Origin: CAZJHM01 sp964545925
Lineage (GTDB): Archaea > Iainarchaeota > Iainarchaeia > Iainarchaeales > CAZJHM01
DNA length: 59,896 nt
NCBI GenBank assembly: GCA_964545925.1
Contig: CAZJHM010000001.1
Span: 1 to 59,896, forward strand
Reading direction: 5' to 3'
The notes below the pieces were generated by a model that saw nothing but the letters and a program-made list of their open reading frames with translations, did not search any database and was not told where the DNA came from. The position numbers were made by a program, and so were the translations under genes. Below, in pieces: positions 39,172 to 47,663 of the stretch. The first letter of the stretch is position 1, and the number at the start of each line of letters is the position of its first letter.

Positions 39172-40763
39172 TCTTTGATTAACATCTTTATTACTTCTCC
39201 ATAAGCTGGACGAGTAATTAAAATTCCAACTAAAACACCTAAGATAGTTGTTATTGCAAAACCAACTAATTTTCCTAAACCATATCCCATTAAAATCAAA
39301 GGAGACATTGTTGCAATAACTGTTGCAGCAGCTGCAACTATAATAAAAAAAGCTTTCTTTATACGGGAAGAAACTGTTAAACTTTCATCTTCTTTTCTTC
39401 TTTCAAGAACTTCATCAGCAATAACTATTTGATCATCAACTCCTGTTCCAACTGAAGCTAATAAACCAGCAACTGCCCCTAAGTCAAGTTTACTGATTAA
39501 GGAAACTAAAGCAGTTGTAATAAATACTTCACTTATTCCTGTTAAAATAATTGGAATTACAATTTCTTTTGTTCTATATCTTATATAAAGAACTAATGCA
39601 ACTGTTAATAAAGCAATTAAACCTATAATTCCTGCTACAAGCAAGAAATTCTGCCCTAATAAAGGAGAAATAACTTCTTTGCTTATGCTTTTGACTGGAG
39701 CAGATAAAGAGCCTGAATCTAAAATAATTTCCATATCTTGTCTTTCGCTTTTTGCTTTATCTAAACTATCTGCATATCCTCTAATTAAGAGTTTGCTCAT
39801 TAAAGTTGCTTGAGAAACATTTGCAACATCCATATTTGCAACATCTTCCTGCAAAGAAACTACACTTCTTAAACCTGAAGCATTTACTATCCATGGTTTT
39901 TCAGACTCAGTTTCTATAACTTTTACATCAAAACCATTGTTTTCTAAATATTCTCTTAAACTAGATAAATCAGGAGTTATAATTACTTTATCTTTTCCAG
40001 TTGCTAAAAGTTGTTGTTTTTGTGCGTCTGTTAATATTCCATCTGAAACTAAAACATAATCTGTGTTTATTTGTTCAAGAATTTCTTCTATACTTGAATC
40101 TTTTGGAACTATTCCTTCAACTCCATATTCTAAAAGAGAATTATCTTCTGAATAAATTTCTGTACTTAATAAAAGAACTGAGTCTAAAGGACGGTCAATA
40201 AAGAAATAAACATACTCACAATCATATTGCTTTCCACCTGAACTATTCAAAGAAGAAAGCTCACATCTATGGAAAGTTCCTTCTGTGAATTTCTTTGCCC
40301 CTGAAGAACTTAAAACAAAAGGTAAAGTCCAAGAATAAGAACCATCTGAATTTCTAGTTATTGAATAACCTTGAGATGCATCTTTTAAAACTTTGATTAT
40401 ATCATCTCCTGTTAAAATTGCTTGTCCATCCAAAACAGATTCAAAAACTCCTTGCTTTCTTAACAAGCTTTCAATTCTTGCTATTGTTTCAGGATTTGTT
40501 TCTGCCATTTGAGCTAGAACAAAATCATCTCCAAAGAAAGAAACTGTTGTGTCTTTTAATCCTGTCCAATCTAAACGACTTTCAATTGTTTTAACTAATC
40601 TAGCTTTTTCTTCAGGACTAGTAATTGATTTATCAAACTGAATTTGGAACATTGTTCCTCCTTCAAAATCAATTCCAAAATCTATACCTCTGAAAGAAAT
40701 TATTAAAAAAGAAAAGATAAGCATTACTGCAACTAAAAGTAATTTATAGTTTTTAAGATTCAT
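39168..40763 (-). CDS. secD: Protein-export membrane protein SecD
   Basis: RND-type subunit that helps SecY pull exported proteins across the membrane. An N-terminal helix and IDFGIDFEGGTMFQIQFD are followed by a large extracytoplasmic domain (P1, about residues 40-370). Five C-terminal helices carry ASVGTGVDDQIVIADEVLER. Length 531 residues. Its ATG overlaps the secF stop (TGA), with GGTGG upstream. Confidence 0.94.
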   Translation of the reverse strand: MNLKNYKLLLVAVMLIFSFLIISFRGIDFGIDFEGGTMFQIQFDKSITSPEEKARLVKTIESRLDWTGLKDTTVSFFGDDFVLAQMAETNPETIARIESLLRKQGVFESVLDGQAILTGDDIIKVLKDASQGYSITRNSDGSYSWTLPFVLSSSGAKKFTEGTFHRCELSSLNSSGGKQYDCEYVYFFIDRPLDSVLLLSTEIYSEDNSLLEYGVEGIVPKDSSIEEILEQINTDYVLVSDGILTDAQKQQLLATGKDKVIITPDLSSLREYLENNGFDVKVIETESEKPWIVNASGLRSVVSLQEDVANMDVANVSQATLMSKLLIRGYADSLDKAKSERQDMEIILDSGSLSAPVKSISKEVISPLLGQNFLLVAGIIGLIALLTVALVLYIRYRTKEIVIPIILTGISEVFITTALVSLISKLDLGAVAGLLASVGTGVDDQIVIADEVLERRKEDESLTVSSRIKKAFFIIVAAAATVIATMSPLILMGYGLGKLVGFAITTILGVLVGILITRPAYGEVIKMLIKD

Positions 40764-41836
40764 AATGTTCCACCTTTAGAACTTAGATATTTAAGCAAAA
40801 TTGGAGCATTCATTAACCAAGTTGAGATTATGTCTCCAAACAATCCAAAAAGAAGAACTATTGCTAAATTAAAGATTACATTTACTTGCATGAAATATGA
40901 GACAATAACCATTGTTAAAAGAGCACAAACAGTTGTCAAAGTCATTGTAAGTCCTGTTTTCATACTAAGGACTGTTTCTTTTCTTAAAGCATGTTTAGAA
41001 CTTGTTAAACGACTTGTTAGCATTATATCTGTATCAACTGAATATCCAATTAACATTAAAAGAGCAGGAATACTTGAAAGAGACAAAGGAATTTGGAAAA
41101 GAGCCATAAAAGCTAAAGCACTCATAATATCAAAAAAAGCAGCAAGTATAATTGCTAGACTTAAAACTGGGTCTCTGAAAAAGAAGAAAATAACTAAAAC
41201 AATTAAAACTATAGAAACCAAACTAAGATTGATAGCTGTTTGCCAGAAAGTATCTCCTAAAGTTGGGGCTATATCTTCTTTTTGGAAAGCTAAAGTTTTA
41301 ACTACAAACTTCTTTTCTATATTTGAAACAATAAAATCAGAATAGGATTTCTGGGCATCATAATAACCTTGTTCTAAAATTGTAAATGCTTTAGAATAAT
41401 CATTTGAAGAAATAAAAGAATCATATTCTTGTTTTTGCTTGAAATAACTGCCTAAAAAAGAAACTGTTTTGCCCATTTCTTTTTTTGCTTCTTCTGGATT
41501 ATCTGAAATTAAAGACTTTGCTGTTGAAAGAGAAAGTTCTGCATCTTCCAAAAACTTTGCTCCGGAATATTCAATTGTTAAACCATTTGAATTAGGAGCA
41601 CTAACTGAATAAACTTTAAGTTCTTGTATATCTAAAGATTGCAAAAGATAAGCTTCTACTTCTTTTGCATCAACTGGTTTGTCTAATTTAAGTATAATCA
41701 TAGAACCTCCTTTGAGTTCTATTCCACGGGGAACTGTTGGAAATATGAAAATTAAATATACAAAAAGAAGGAAAAACAAGGCAGGGATAACCATAAGACG
41801 CATATAATTGCCTTTATAGATATCTATACCAATCAT
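40760..41836 (-). CDS. secF: Protein-export membrane protein SecF
   Basis: Partner of SecD. Six helices, GIELKGGSMIILKLDKPVD in the first extracytoplasmic segment, and LIGYSVDTDIMLTSRLTSSK as the RND signature. A coiled stretch (about residues 110-160) is unusually long. Length 358 residues. It is first in the secF-secD operon, with AGGGG a few bases before the ATG. Confidence 0.93.
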   Translation of the reverse strand: MIGIDIYKGNYMRLMVIPALFFLLFVYLIFIFPTVPRGIELKGGSMIILKLDKPVDAKEVEAYLLQSLDIQELKVYSVSAPNSNGLTIEYSGAKFLEDAELSLSTAKSLISDNPEEAKKEMGKTVSFLGSYFKQKQEYDSFISSNDYSKAFTILEQGYYDAQKSYSDFIVSNIEKKFVVKTLAFQKEDIAPTLGDTFWQTAINLSLVSIVLIVLVIFFFFRDPVLSLAIILAAFFDIMSALAFMALFQIPLSLSSIPALLMLIGYSVDTDIMLTSRLTSSKHALRKETVLSMKTGLTMTLTTVCALLTMVIVSYFMQVNVIFNLAIVLLFGLFGDIISTWLMNAPILLKYLSSKGGTL

Positions 41837-41933
41837 TTACAACCCCTTTTTATAAGATTGATAAACAACAAAACATATAAAAAGCATTTCCTCCGGCTTT
41901 TTCTTTAAAAAAATCAGAAGAAAACAAATAATC

Positions 41934-41941
41934 TTTTATAG
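41934..41941 (+). promoter_or_regulatory. TATA box of the 75-residue membrane protein gene
   Basis: TTTTATAG centred about 25 nt before the ATG at 41962. Confidence 0.4.
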
Positions 41942-41961
41942 TTTAAAAGCAGAATATAGAT

Positions 41962-42189
41962 ATGGGAATAGAAAAAAAAGACATTGGATTATTGATTGGA
42001 ATCTTCTTAATAATTGCTGTCTTGGGATTTAGTGTTTTGCAAATAACAGGAAAAGAATATTTCTCATATAAGGAAATTATTGGAAAAGGAATAAGTCAAA
42101 TGCAAGAAAACATTGGAAAAGAAAAAGTGGAAATGCAGGAATTTTCAGGAGGGGAAAAAATTTCCACTAAAAAATCAGAATATACATAA
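41962..42189 (+). CDS. Small single-helix membrane protein, unknown function
   Basis: Not recognised. The 75 residues have one predicted membrane helix (about 9-28, LLIGIFLIIAVLGFSVLQIT) followed by a charged, soluble tail rich in Lys and Glu. It has its own TATA-like box and precedes the orc1/cdc6 gene by 131 nt. A signal-anchored small protein is likely. Confidence 0.6.
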   Translation: MGIEKKDIGLLIGIFLIIAVLGFSVLQITGKEYFSYKEIIGKGISQMQENIGKEKVEMQEFSGGEKISTKKSEYT

Positions 42190-42290
42190 ATTAGTTTAGA
42201 AAAACAAGCAAAAACAAGAGATATACATAATAAAAGTTCGACTTCCAATCTCTTTCCTAAGGTAAAAAACAGATATCTAATCAAATACTA

Positions 42291-42302
42291 TTATTAAAAA
42301 AT
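42291..42302 (+). promoter_or_regulatory. TATA box of orc1/cdc6
   Basis: TTATTAAAAAAT centred about 25 nt upstream of the ATG at 42321; leaderless spacing. Confidence 0.45.
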
Positions 42303-42320
42303 AGAACTGTATATAGGTAC

Positions 42321-43532
42321 ATGTTGCAAGAAAAAAATATATTTGAGGCAATTTTGGCTGATAGCCGTGTGTTCAAAAACAGGGATATTATAACTCCTTA
42401 TTACACTCCTGAAAGACTACCTTTTAGAGAAAAACAAATAGAAGAAATTTCAAAATCTCTTTCAGTTGTTTTACAAGGTTCTAAACCTGATAATATATTC
42501 TTATATGGGCAAGTAGGAACAGGAAAAACTGCAAGTATTAATTATGTTAGTAAACATTTGAAAGAATATACAGATGCAAGAAAATTGCCTGTGGAAATTA
42601 TTTATATAAATTGTATAAAATGTAATACTGAGTTCAAAGCACTTTCAAAAGCACTTAAAAGATTCTATCCTTTAAATGAGTTTAATGGATTTGGAAGTTC
42701 TCAGTTATATGATAAACTATTTGAAAAAATACAGGAGAAAAAAGCAAATTTAATACTTATATTTGATGAAATTGACAAACTAAGAAACTCAGAATTAAAT
42801 GATATGATATATTCTTTAACAAGAGCAAACACTGAATTAGAAACAGGAGCTATTTCAATAATTGGAATAAGCAATAATTTGAGATTTAAAGAAAACTTAG
42901 ATGTAAGAACAAGAAGTTCATTATGTGAAAAAGAAATGGTATTTCCTCCATATAATGCTGAAGAACTAAGAGCTATTATAAGAGATAGAATTGAAATTGC
43001 TTTTTTTCCAGAAGTTGTCCAAGAATCAGCCATTAGTCTAGCCTCTGCTTTTTCAGCAAAAGAATCAGGAGATGCAAGAACTGCAGTAATGTTAATGCTT
43101 AGAGCTGGGGAGATTGCAGAAAAAGAGGGGATTGAAAAAGTCACTGACCGCGAGGTTAGTTTGGCTAAAAAGCTTGTGGAAGAGGAGATTATCTTAAGGA
43201 TGATTTCCTCTCTCCCTAAGCATCCACAGATACTCTTGTTAGGAATAAGCAGACTAACAAAAGACAAAGGGGCACAAAAAAGAATACAAGAAAACAATGA
43301 AGTTTTTCTTTTTAGTGGAGAAGTCTATAAAGAATATGAAAGAATGTGCAATCAATTAAGAGAAAATGCACTAACTGCTAGAAGATATAGACAATATGTA
43401 AATGAATTAGAAACTTATGGAATAATCTTGACAACTGGTTCTGGAAAAGGAATAAGAGGAAACACAAGACTGATTAAGTTAGCATTTGAACCTGATTCTG
43501 TCCAAAAGATTATTGAAAGAAATCTTCTTTGA
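42321..43532 (+). CDS. orc1: Replication initiator Orc1/Cdc6
   Basis: Origin-recognition AAA+ ATPase. Walker A is GQVGTGKT (residues 63-70), Walker B is LILIFDEIDKL, sensor 1 is ISIIGISNNLRF, and arginine-bearing SLCEKEMVFPPYNAEEL follows. A C-terminal winged helix (about 310-400) binds DNA. Length 403 residues. Archaeal origins often lie beside this gene. The 131-nt gap upstream is AT-rich but shows no convincing origin-recognition box. Confidence 0.95.
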   Translation: MLQEKNIFEAILADSRVFKNRDIITPYYTPERLPFREKQIEEISKSLSVVLQGSKPDNIFLYGQVGTGKTASINYVSKHLKEYTDARKLPVEIIYINCIKCNTEFKALSKALKRFYPLNEFNGFGSSQLYDKLFEKIQEKKANLILIFDEIDKLRNSELNDMIYSLTRANTELETGAISIIGISNNLRFKENLDVRTRSSLCEKEMVFPPYNAEELRAIIRDRIEIAFFPEVVQESAISLASAFSAKESGDARTAVMLMLRAGEIAEKEGIEKVTDREVSLAKKLVEEEIILRMISSLPKHPQILLLGISRLTKDKGAQKRIQENNEVFLFSGEVYKEYERMCNQLRENALTARRYRQYVNELETYGIILTTGSGKGIRGNTRLIKLAFEPDSVQKIIERNLL

Positions 43533-43598
43533 AAAATTTTTTCTAGGAAAAGATTGAACAATTTTAAGACTCAAAAAAACAAAAGCATACCAGAAAGA

Positions 43599-43606
43599 TT
43601 TATAAG
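43599..43606 (+). promoter_or_regulatory. TATA box of the sugar-1-phosphate nucleotidyltransferase gene
   Basis: TTTATAAG centred about 26 nt before the ATG at 43628. Confidence 0.45.
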
Positions 43607-43627
43607 AAAGCTTGGATAAAGAAAGAT

Positions 43628-44347
43628 ATGGAAGCAATTGTTTTAGCAGGTGGAAGAGGAGTCAGATTAAGACATTTAACAGAGAATAATCCAAAGGCTT
43701 TAGTTGAGATAAAAGGAAAAAGTTTGTTGGAATACACTTTAGATAATCTAGTTATTGCTGGAGTTAAAAAAACAGTTATTGTTATTGGATATTTAGGGGA
43801 AAAAATAAAAGAAAAAATAGGAAAAGAATACAAAGGAATGGAAATTGTTTATGCTTTGCAAAAAGAACCTTTGGGTTCAGGACATGCAATGATAATGGCT
43901 GAACCATATATTACAAAAGATAGATTTTTTCTATGTAGTTGCGATATAATCTTTGCAACATGGATATATGAGAAATTAGCAAGAGAAGAAGAAGTTTTAG
44001 TCACAAGATATATTTATGGAGACCCCTCTAGATTTGGAGTGGTTGTTTCAGAAGATGGGTTCTTGAAAGAAATAAGAGAAAAACCAAAAGATTTACCTGA
44101 AGGTAAATATTCAATAAATGCATTTTTGCATATTTGCAGAAAAGATATATTTGACTATTTGAAAAAGATTGAGAAAATAGAAGGGAAAGAAATACATTAT
44201 GTTGATGCTTTGAAAGAAAGCAATAAAAAAAGAACAATAAAAACAATACCTTACAAAGGCCCAATTGTTGATGTATCTACTCCTGAAGAAGTAGAAGAAG
44301 CTAATAAAAGAACAGAAATGGAATTCCCTGAAGTGAAAGAAATATGA
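43628..44347 (+). CDS. Sugar-1-phosphate nucleotidyltransferase
   Basis: Activates a sugar phosphate to an NDP-sugar. The signature AIVLAGGRGVRLRHLTENNP, with KALVEIKGKSLLEY, belongs to the RmlA/GalU/GlmU-type nucleotidyltransferases, and the 239 residues lack a C-terminal acyltransferase domain. The exact sugar and base are not readable. Translational coupling (ATGA) with a UDP-xylose-synthase-like gene, and a UDP-glucose dehydrogenase at 55737, makes a UTP:glucose-1-phosphate role plausible. Confidence 0.85.
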   Translation: MEAIVLAGGRGVRLRHLTENNPKALVEIKGKSLLEYTLDNLVIAGVKKTVIVIGYLGEKIKEKIGKEYKGMEIVYALQKEPLGSGHAMIMAEPYITKDRFFLCSCDIIFATWIYEKLAREEEVLVTRYIYGDPSRFGVVVSEDGFLKEIREKPKDLPEGKYSINAFLHICRKDIFDYLKKIEKIEGKEIHYVDALKESNKKRTIKTIPYKGPIVDVSTPEEVEEANKRTEMEFPEVKEI

Positions 44348-45264
44348 CTATTTTAGTAACAGGGGGAGCTGGGCATATAGGCTCTAATCTGATTAGAAAA
44401 ATTAAAGGAAAGATTATTTGTCTAGATTCTTTATATTCTGGGAAAAAAGAGAATTTACCAAAAAATAAGAATCTGAGATTTAAGAAATATGATATAAGAA
44501 AACCTTTTAGCACAAAAGAAAAGATTGAGGAAATATGGCATTTGGCTTGCCCAGCTTCCCCTCCTTTTTATATGAATGAATCATTATATACTCTTGAAAC
44601 AAGTGTCCAAGGAACAATTAATATGTTGGAATTAGCTAGGAAAAAAGATTCTAAGATTCTTTTTACCTCTACCTCGGAAGTTTATGGAAATCCTTTGGAA
44701 CATCCTCAGAAAGAAACTTATTATGGAAATGTAAACACTTTAGGTCCAAGAAGTTGCTATGATGAAGGAAAAAGAGTTGCTGAAACTTTCTGTTATGAAT
44801 ACCAGAAAAAATATGGAGTAGACATAAAGATTGCTAGATTATTCAATACTTATGGAAGTTACATGCGCCCAGACGATGGAAGAGTTGTTTCATCTTTTAT
44901 CTACAATTCTTTGAAAGGAAAGGAATTAGAGATATATGGAGATGGAAAGCAAACTCGTTCTTTTACTTATGTTGATGATACTTTAGAAGGATTAATGAAA
45001 TTTATGGATTTAGGAAAGAAATATATGGGCCCAATAAATATTGGTTCTGTGGAAGAGCATAGTGTTTCAGAATTAGCTGAGATAATTGCTGAAGAAACAG
45101 GAAACAAGAAAAAGATTGTCTACAAAGGATTGCCTAAAGACGACCCTTACAAAAGAAAACCAGACATAAGCAGAGCCAAAGAAATTCTAAAATGGAAACC
45201 TAAGACAAGTTTAAGAAATGGGATTAAAAAGACTGTTTCTTTTTTCAGAGAGAACTATATTTAG
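44344..45264 (+). CDS. UDP-glucuronate decarboxylase-like SDR protein
   Basis: Extended short-chain dehydrogenase of 306 residues. The NAD loop is TGGAGHIGSNL (residues 6-16). WHLACPASPPFYMN, TSTSEVYGNPLEHPQ, GNVNTLGPRSCYDEGKRVAE (catalytic YxxxK) and DDGRVVSSFIYNSLKG are characteristic of UDP-xylose synthase. Product: UDP-xylose from UDP-glucuronate, for glycans or the cell surface. The last 54 nt overlap the convergent acetyltransferase gene. Confidence 0.87.
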   Translation: MTILVTGGAGHIGSNLIRKIKGKIICLDSLYSGKKENLPKNKNLRFKKYDIRKPFSTKEKIEEIWHLACPASPPFYMNESLYTLETSVQGTINMLELARKKDSKILFTSTSEVYGNPLEHPQKETYYGNVNTLGPRSCYDEGKRVAETFCYEYQKKYGVDIKIARLFNTYGSYMRPDDGRVVSSFIYNSLKGKELEIYGDGKQTRSFTYVDDTLEGLMKFMDLGKKYMGPINIGSVEEHSVSELAEIIAEETGNKKKIVYKGLPKDDPYKRKPDISRAKEILKWKPKTSLRNGIKKTVSFFRENYI

Positions 45265-45774
45265 ATATTTTTCAGAGACAAAGTCTGATAATCCATTACG
45301 AGAAAAAAGTTTTTTTATTCTTAAATTTTTGATTTCTTTAAATCCATTTTTCAAGGCAACTCTTTGACTTCCTTTGTTTTCAGGATGAGTACAGATAACA
45401 AGAAGTTTAGGAACAGAAGAATCTCTCTTAGCTTTTTTCTCCAATCTTTCTAAAATTTGTTTAAGAGCAGATGTAGTTATTCCTTTGCCCCAATATTTTT
45501 TACTTATACCATAACCTATTTCTATATAGGAAATTTCTTTTTTGAAATTAGGCATAACTCCTATAAAACCAACTAATTTATTGTGGAAAAAGATTGCAAA
45601 GTCTTTGCGGGACTTGTCTGCTAAAAAATCTTTAATTATTTTCTTTTCTTCAGCTAAAGAAGAAGGTGGTTTATGACTCCAGTATCTGAGAAAGTCTTTG
45701 TCTTTAAGGATTTTGTAAAAAGCAGAAGCATAAGAAACCTGAAAAGGTTTTAGTAAGACATCAGTATTTTTCAT
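45211..45774 (-). CDS. GNAT-family N-acetyltransferase
   Basis: Acetyl-CoA-dependent acetyltransferase, 187 residues. The RimJ/RimL-like pattern is visible: VGFIGVMPNFKKEISYIEIG, then the acetyl-CoA loop YGISKKYWGKGITTSALKQI and THPENKGSQRVALKNGFKEI. The acceptor is unknown. The ATG at 45774 is chosen over longer in-frame options because it overlaps the upstream gene only slightly. The 3' end runs into the UDP-xylose-synthase gene. Confidence 0.85.
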   Translation of the reverse strand: MKNTDVLLKPFQVSYASAFYKILKDKDFLRYWSHKPPSSLAEEKKIIKDFLADKSRKDFAIFFHNKLVGFIGVMPNFKKEISYIEIGYGISKKYWGKGITTSALKQILERLEKKAKRDSSVPKLLVICTHPENKGSQRVALKNGFKEIKNLRIKKLFSRNGLSDFVSEKYLNIVLSEKRNSLFNPIS

Positions 45775-46648
45775 GTTTTGTGTCCTCATATGAAAATGCT
45801 TTTCCTTGCCCTGCCAAGATAGAACGAAGAGTAACATAATTGATTGTTCTTTCTATGTCTTCTTTTCTAGTTGACATTGACTTTACTTGTTGAGAGAGAA
45901 CCTCTAAGAATGTGCGGGATTTGGAAAGAAGATGCACAAAAAATCTTTTGTCTAACCCTGCTTTTTGAACTATTTCTTGGAAGTTTATTCCTCCTCTGTA
46001 TTTTTTACCAAGTCTTTTCAAATCAGTTGAACTTAAATTAAATTTTCCTTCGGAAAATTTTTTAAGAATAGGCAAATCCATTAATGGAAAAACCAATTGA
46101 GAAGTAGCTATCTGATGTTTCAAGTCAGGGGAATGGAAGCTTGTATTTACAACTTCAAAATAATCAGATAATCCTCTTTCTCTCAAATAATCTTCAATTG
46201 CTTGTTTTCTAAATTCACTAATTCCAGATAAACCATATACTCCTAAAACACAAATTTTGAATCTGTTAGAAGGATTAAATTTCTTACCAAAACTACTCCG
46301 GAAAATCATGCTATTTATTTCTTTTAAAATGTCTCTTTCTTGTCTTAGTAAATTACCCCATTTAGAAAAATTTTTGTCAAAAAAAGATTTTGAACAGTGT
46401 TTTGGGAAGTTCTCCAATTGTTCAGGACTAACTTCTTGTTTTAATTGAAATGTTTTTAAAGCCCCATTTTCAAAATGAGTTAAAAGAATATTCAAAGTTG
46501 GATTAGGAATTACTCTAGAAGGAAGAGGTTGTTTTTCAGGTTTTAATTTAGAAAAAAACTCTCTTGGTAATCTTTTTGTTTGTTCTTTATTTTCTCCCTG
46601 AATTCCATTTATTTTTCTTTGAAAAGGATTTAATTTGCGAGGAGGCAT
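45761..46648 (-). CDS. Conserved-looking protein of unknown function
   Basis: Not recognised. The 295 residues from the ATG at 46648 start with a basic, proline-rich region (MPPRKLNPFQRK). A central segment near residues 130-205 looks like an alpha/beta fold, with FKICVLGVYGLSGISEFRKQ then AIEDYLRERGLSDYFEVVNT. This is faintly like the start of a low-molecular-weight phosphatase or IIB domain, but without its Cys/Arg loop. The C-terminal third is helical. It lies downstream of ispH on the same strand (29-nt gap) and may be cotranscribed with it. Confidence 0.65.
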   Translation of the reverse strand: MPPRKLNPFQRKINGIQGENKEQTKRLPREFFSKLKPEKQPLPSRVIPNPTLNILLTHFENGALKTFQLKQEVSPEQLENFPKHCSKSFFDKNFSKWGNLLRQERDILKEINSMIFRSSFGKKFNPSNRFKICVLGVYGLSGISEFRKQAIEDYLRERGLSDYFEVVNTSFHSPDLKHQIATSQLVFPLMDLPILKKFSEGKFNLSSTDLKRLGKKYRGGINFQEIVQKAGLDKRFFVHLLSKSRTFLEVLSQQVKSMSTRKEDIERTINYVTLRSILAGQGKAFSYEDTKHEKY

Positions 46649-46677
46649 ATAAAACAAAGACAAAAAGAAAATAAAAA

Positions 46678-47583
46678 TCAATCGATTTTGAAGTCTGCAG
46701 CTATTTCTTGCATACCTATAACTCTCATCTTGTCTACTTGTTCTGCTTGCCCACCAAGTTTAATTACAACTTCTTTGATTGAAAAGTCAGGTGTTGAGGC
46801 TCCAGCAGTTATTCCTATGCGAGAGTGAGAAAGTGCTTTTGAAGAATCTAATTCTGTAGCATCTTCTATATGAAGAGTTTCTACATGTTCAGAACAAGCT
46901 TTTGCTAACTTCTGAGTATTTGAACTATGCTTTCCTCCTATGACTATCATTAAGTCAACCTTCTTTGCAAGCTCTATTGCCGAAGCCCTGTGCATAATGC
47001 TTGCTATGCAAATTGTGTTATAAACTTCCATTAGTTTGGCATCTTGAGCTATTGCTCCAACTATATCTCCAAAAACTTTTTGCAAGTGAGTTGTTTGAGA
47101 AACAACCCCGACTTTTTTTTCTTTTAAATCAGGAAGTTCATCTAAAGAATTAACTGCTATTCCTTTTTGAGTATGACTTAAAATCCCAGTTACTTCAGGA
47201 TGAGAAGATTTTCCAACAACAACAACTTTGTATCCTTTTCTCTCTAACATATCTGCTTTTTTCTGGACATCCAAGACAAATGGACAAGTTGCATCTATGT
47301 ATTTTGCTCCCATTTCTTTCAATTGAGAATATGTTTCTTTTGGCTCTCCATGTGCTCTAATAATAACAATTGAATCATGTGGATTTTTTATTTCATCTAA
47401 AGATTGAATTTCTTCAATTCCTTTTTCTCTTAACCACTCAGACATTGCATTATTGTGAACTAATTGCCCCAAAACAAGAATTTTCTTGGATGGGTTTTCT
47501 TCTTTTGCTTTTAAAGCTAGTTTAACAGAATTAATAACTCCAAAACAAAAACCTGAATTATCTGCAACTATTATTTCAGTCAT
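46678..47583 (-). CDS. ispH: HMBPP reductase IspH (LytB)
   Basis: Last MEP-pathway enzyme; an iron-sulfur protein that reduces HMBPP to IPP and DMAPP. Cluster cysteines C13 (GFCFGV), C100 (DATCPFV) and C192 (NTICIAS) are all present, with substrate-binding LVHNN (H43), RAHGE (H78) and SHPEVTG (H128, E130). Length 301 residues, normal. It is divergent from the dxr-dxs operon across an 80-nt gap with a dyad operator. Confidence 0.97.
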   Translation of the reverse strand: MTEIIVADNSGFCFGVINSVKLALKAKEENPSKKILVLGQLVHNNAMSEWLREKGIEEIQSLDEIKNPHDSIVIIRAHGEPKETYSQLKEMGAKYIDATCPFVLDVQKKADMLERKGYKVVVVGKSSHPEVTGILSHTQKGIAVNSLDELPDLKEKKVGVVSQTTHLQKVFGDIVGAIAQDAKLMEVYNTICIASIMHRASAIELAKKVDLMIVIGGKHSSNTQKLAKACSEHVETLHIEDATELDSSKALSHSRIGITAGASTPDFSIKEVVIKLGGQAEQVDKMRVIGMQEIAADFKID

Positions 47584-47602
47584 TTTTAAACAACCTCGTA
47601 CA

Positions 47603-47626
47603 ATTGTCTAAATATATATAGACAAT
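47603..47626. promoter_or_regulatory. Palindromic operator in the divergent ispH/dxr promoter
   Basis: ATTGTCTA (47603-47610), an 8-base AATATATA spacer and TAGACAAT (47619-47626) form a perfect 8-8-8 dyad. The spacer is itself the TATA box of ispH (minus strand), about 32 nt before its ATG. The right arm ends eight bases before the dxr TATA. A dimeric regulator bound here would control both halves of the MEP pathway. The regulator is unknown. Confidence 0.55.
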
Positions 47627-47634
47627 CGAAATAC

Positions 47635-47641
47635 TTTTAAA
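47635..47641 (+). promoter_or_regulatory. TATA box of the dxr operon
   Basis: TTTTAAA followed by CC, centred 26 nt upstream of the dxr ATG (47664); no Shine-Dalgarno, so probably leaderless. Confidence 0.5.
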
Positions 47642-47663
47642 CCTCCTTTTTCATTAAACATAT

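Noticed and set aside
40830..41345. 171-codon plus-strand frame
   Set aside because: Antisense to SecF, whose membrane-helix and RND motifs are clear.
42240..42262. Possible origin-recognition box near orc1 (CTTCCAATCTC)
   Set aside because: Too weak: no G-string, no second copy and no inverted partner.
46257..46448. 63-codon plus-strand frame
   Set aside because: Antisense to the unknown gene downstream of ispH; no promoter or Shine-Dalgarno.
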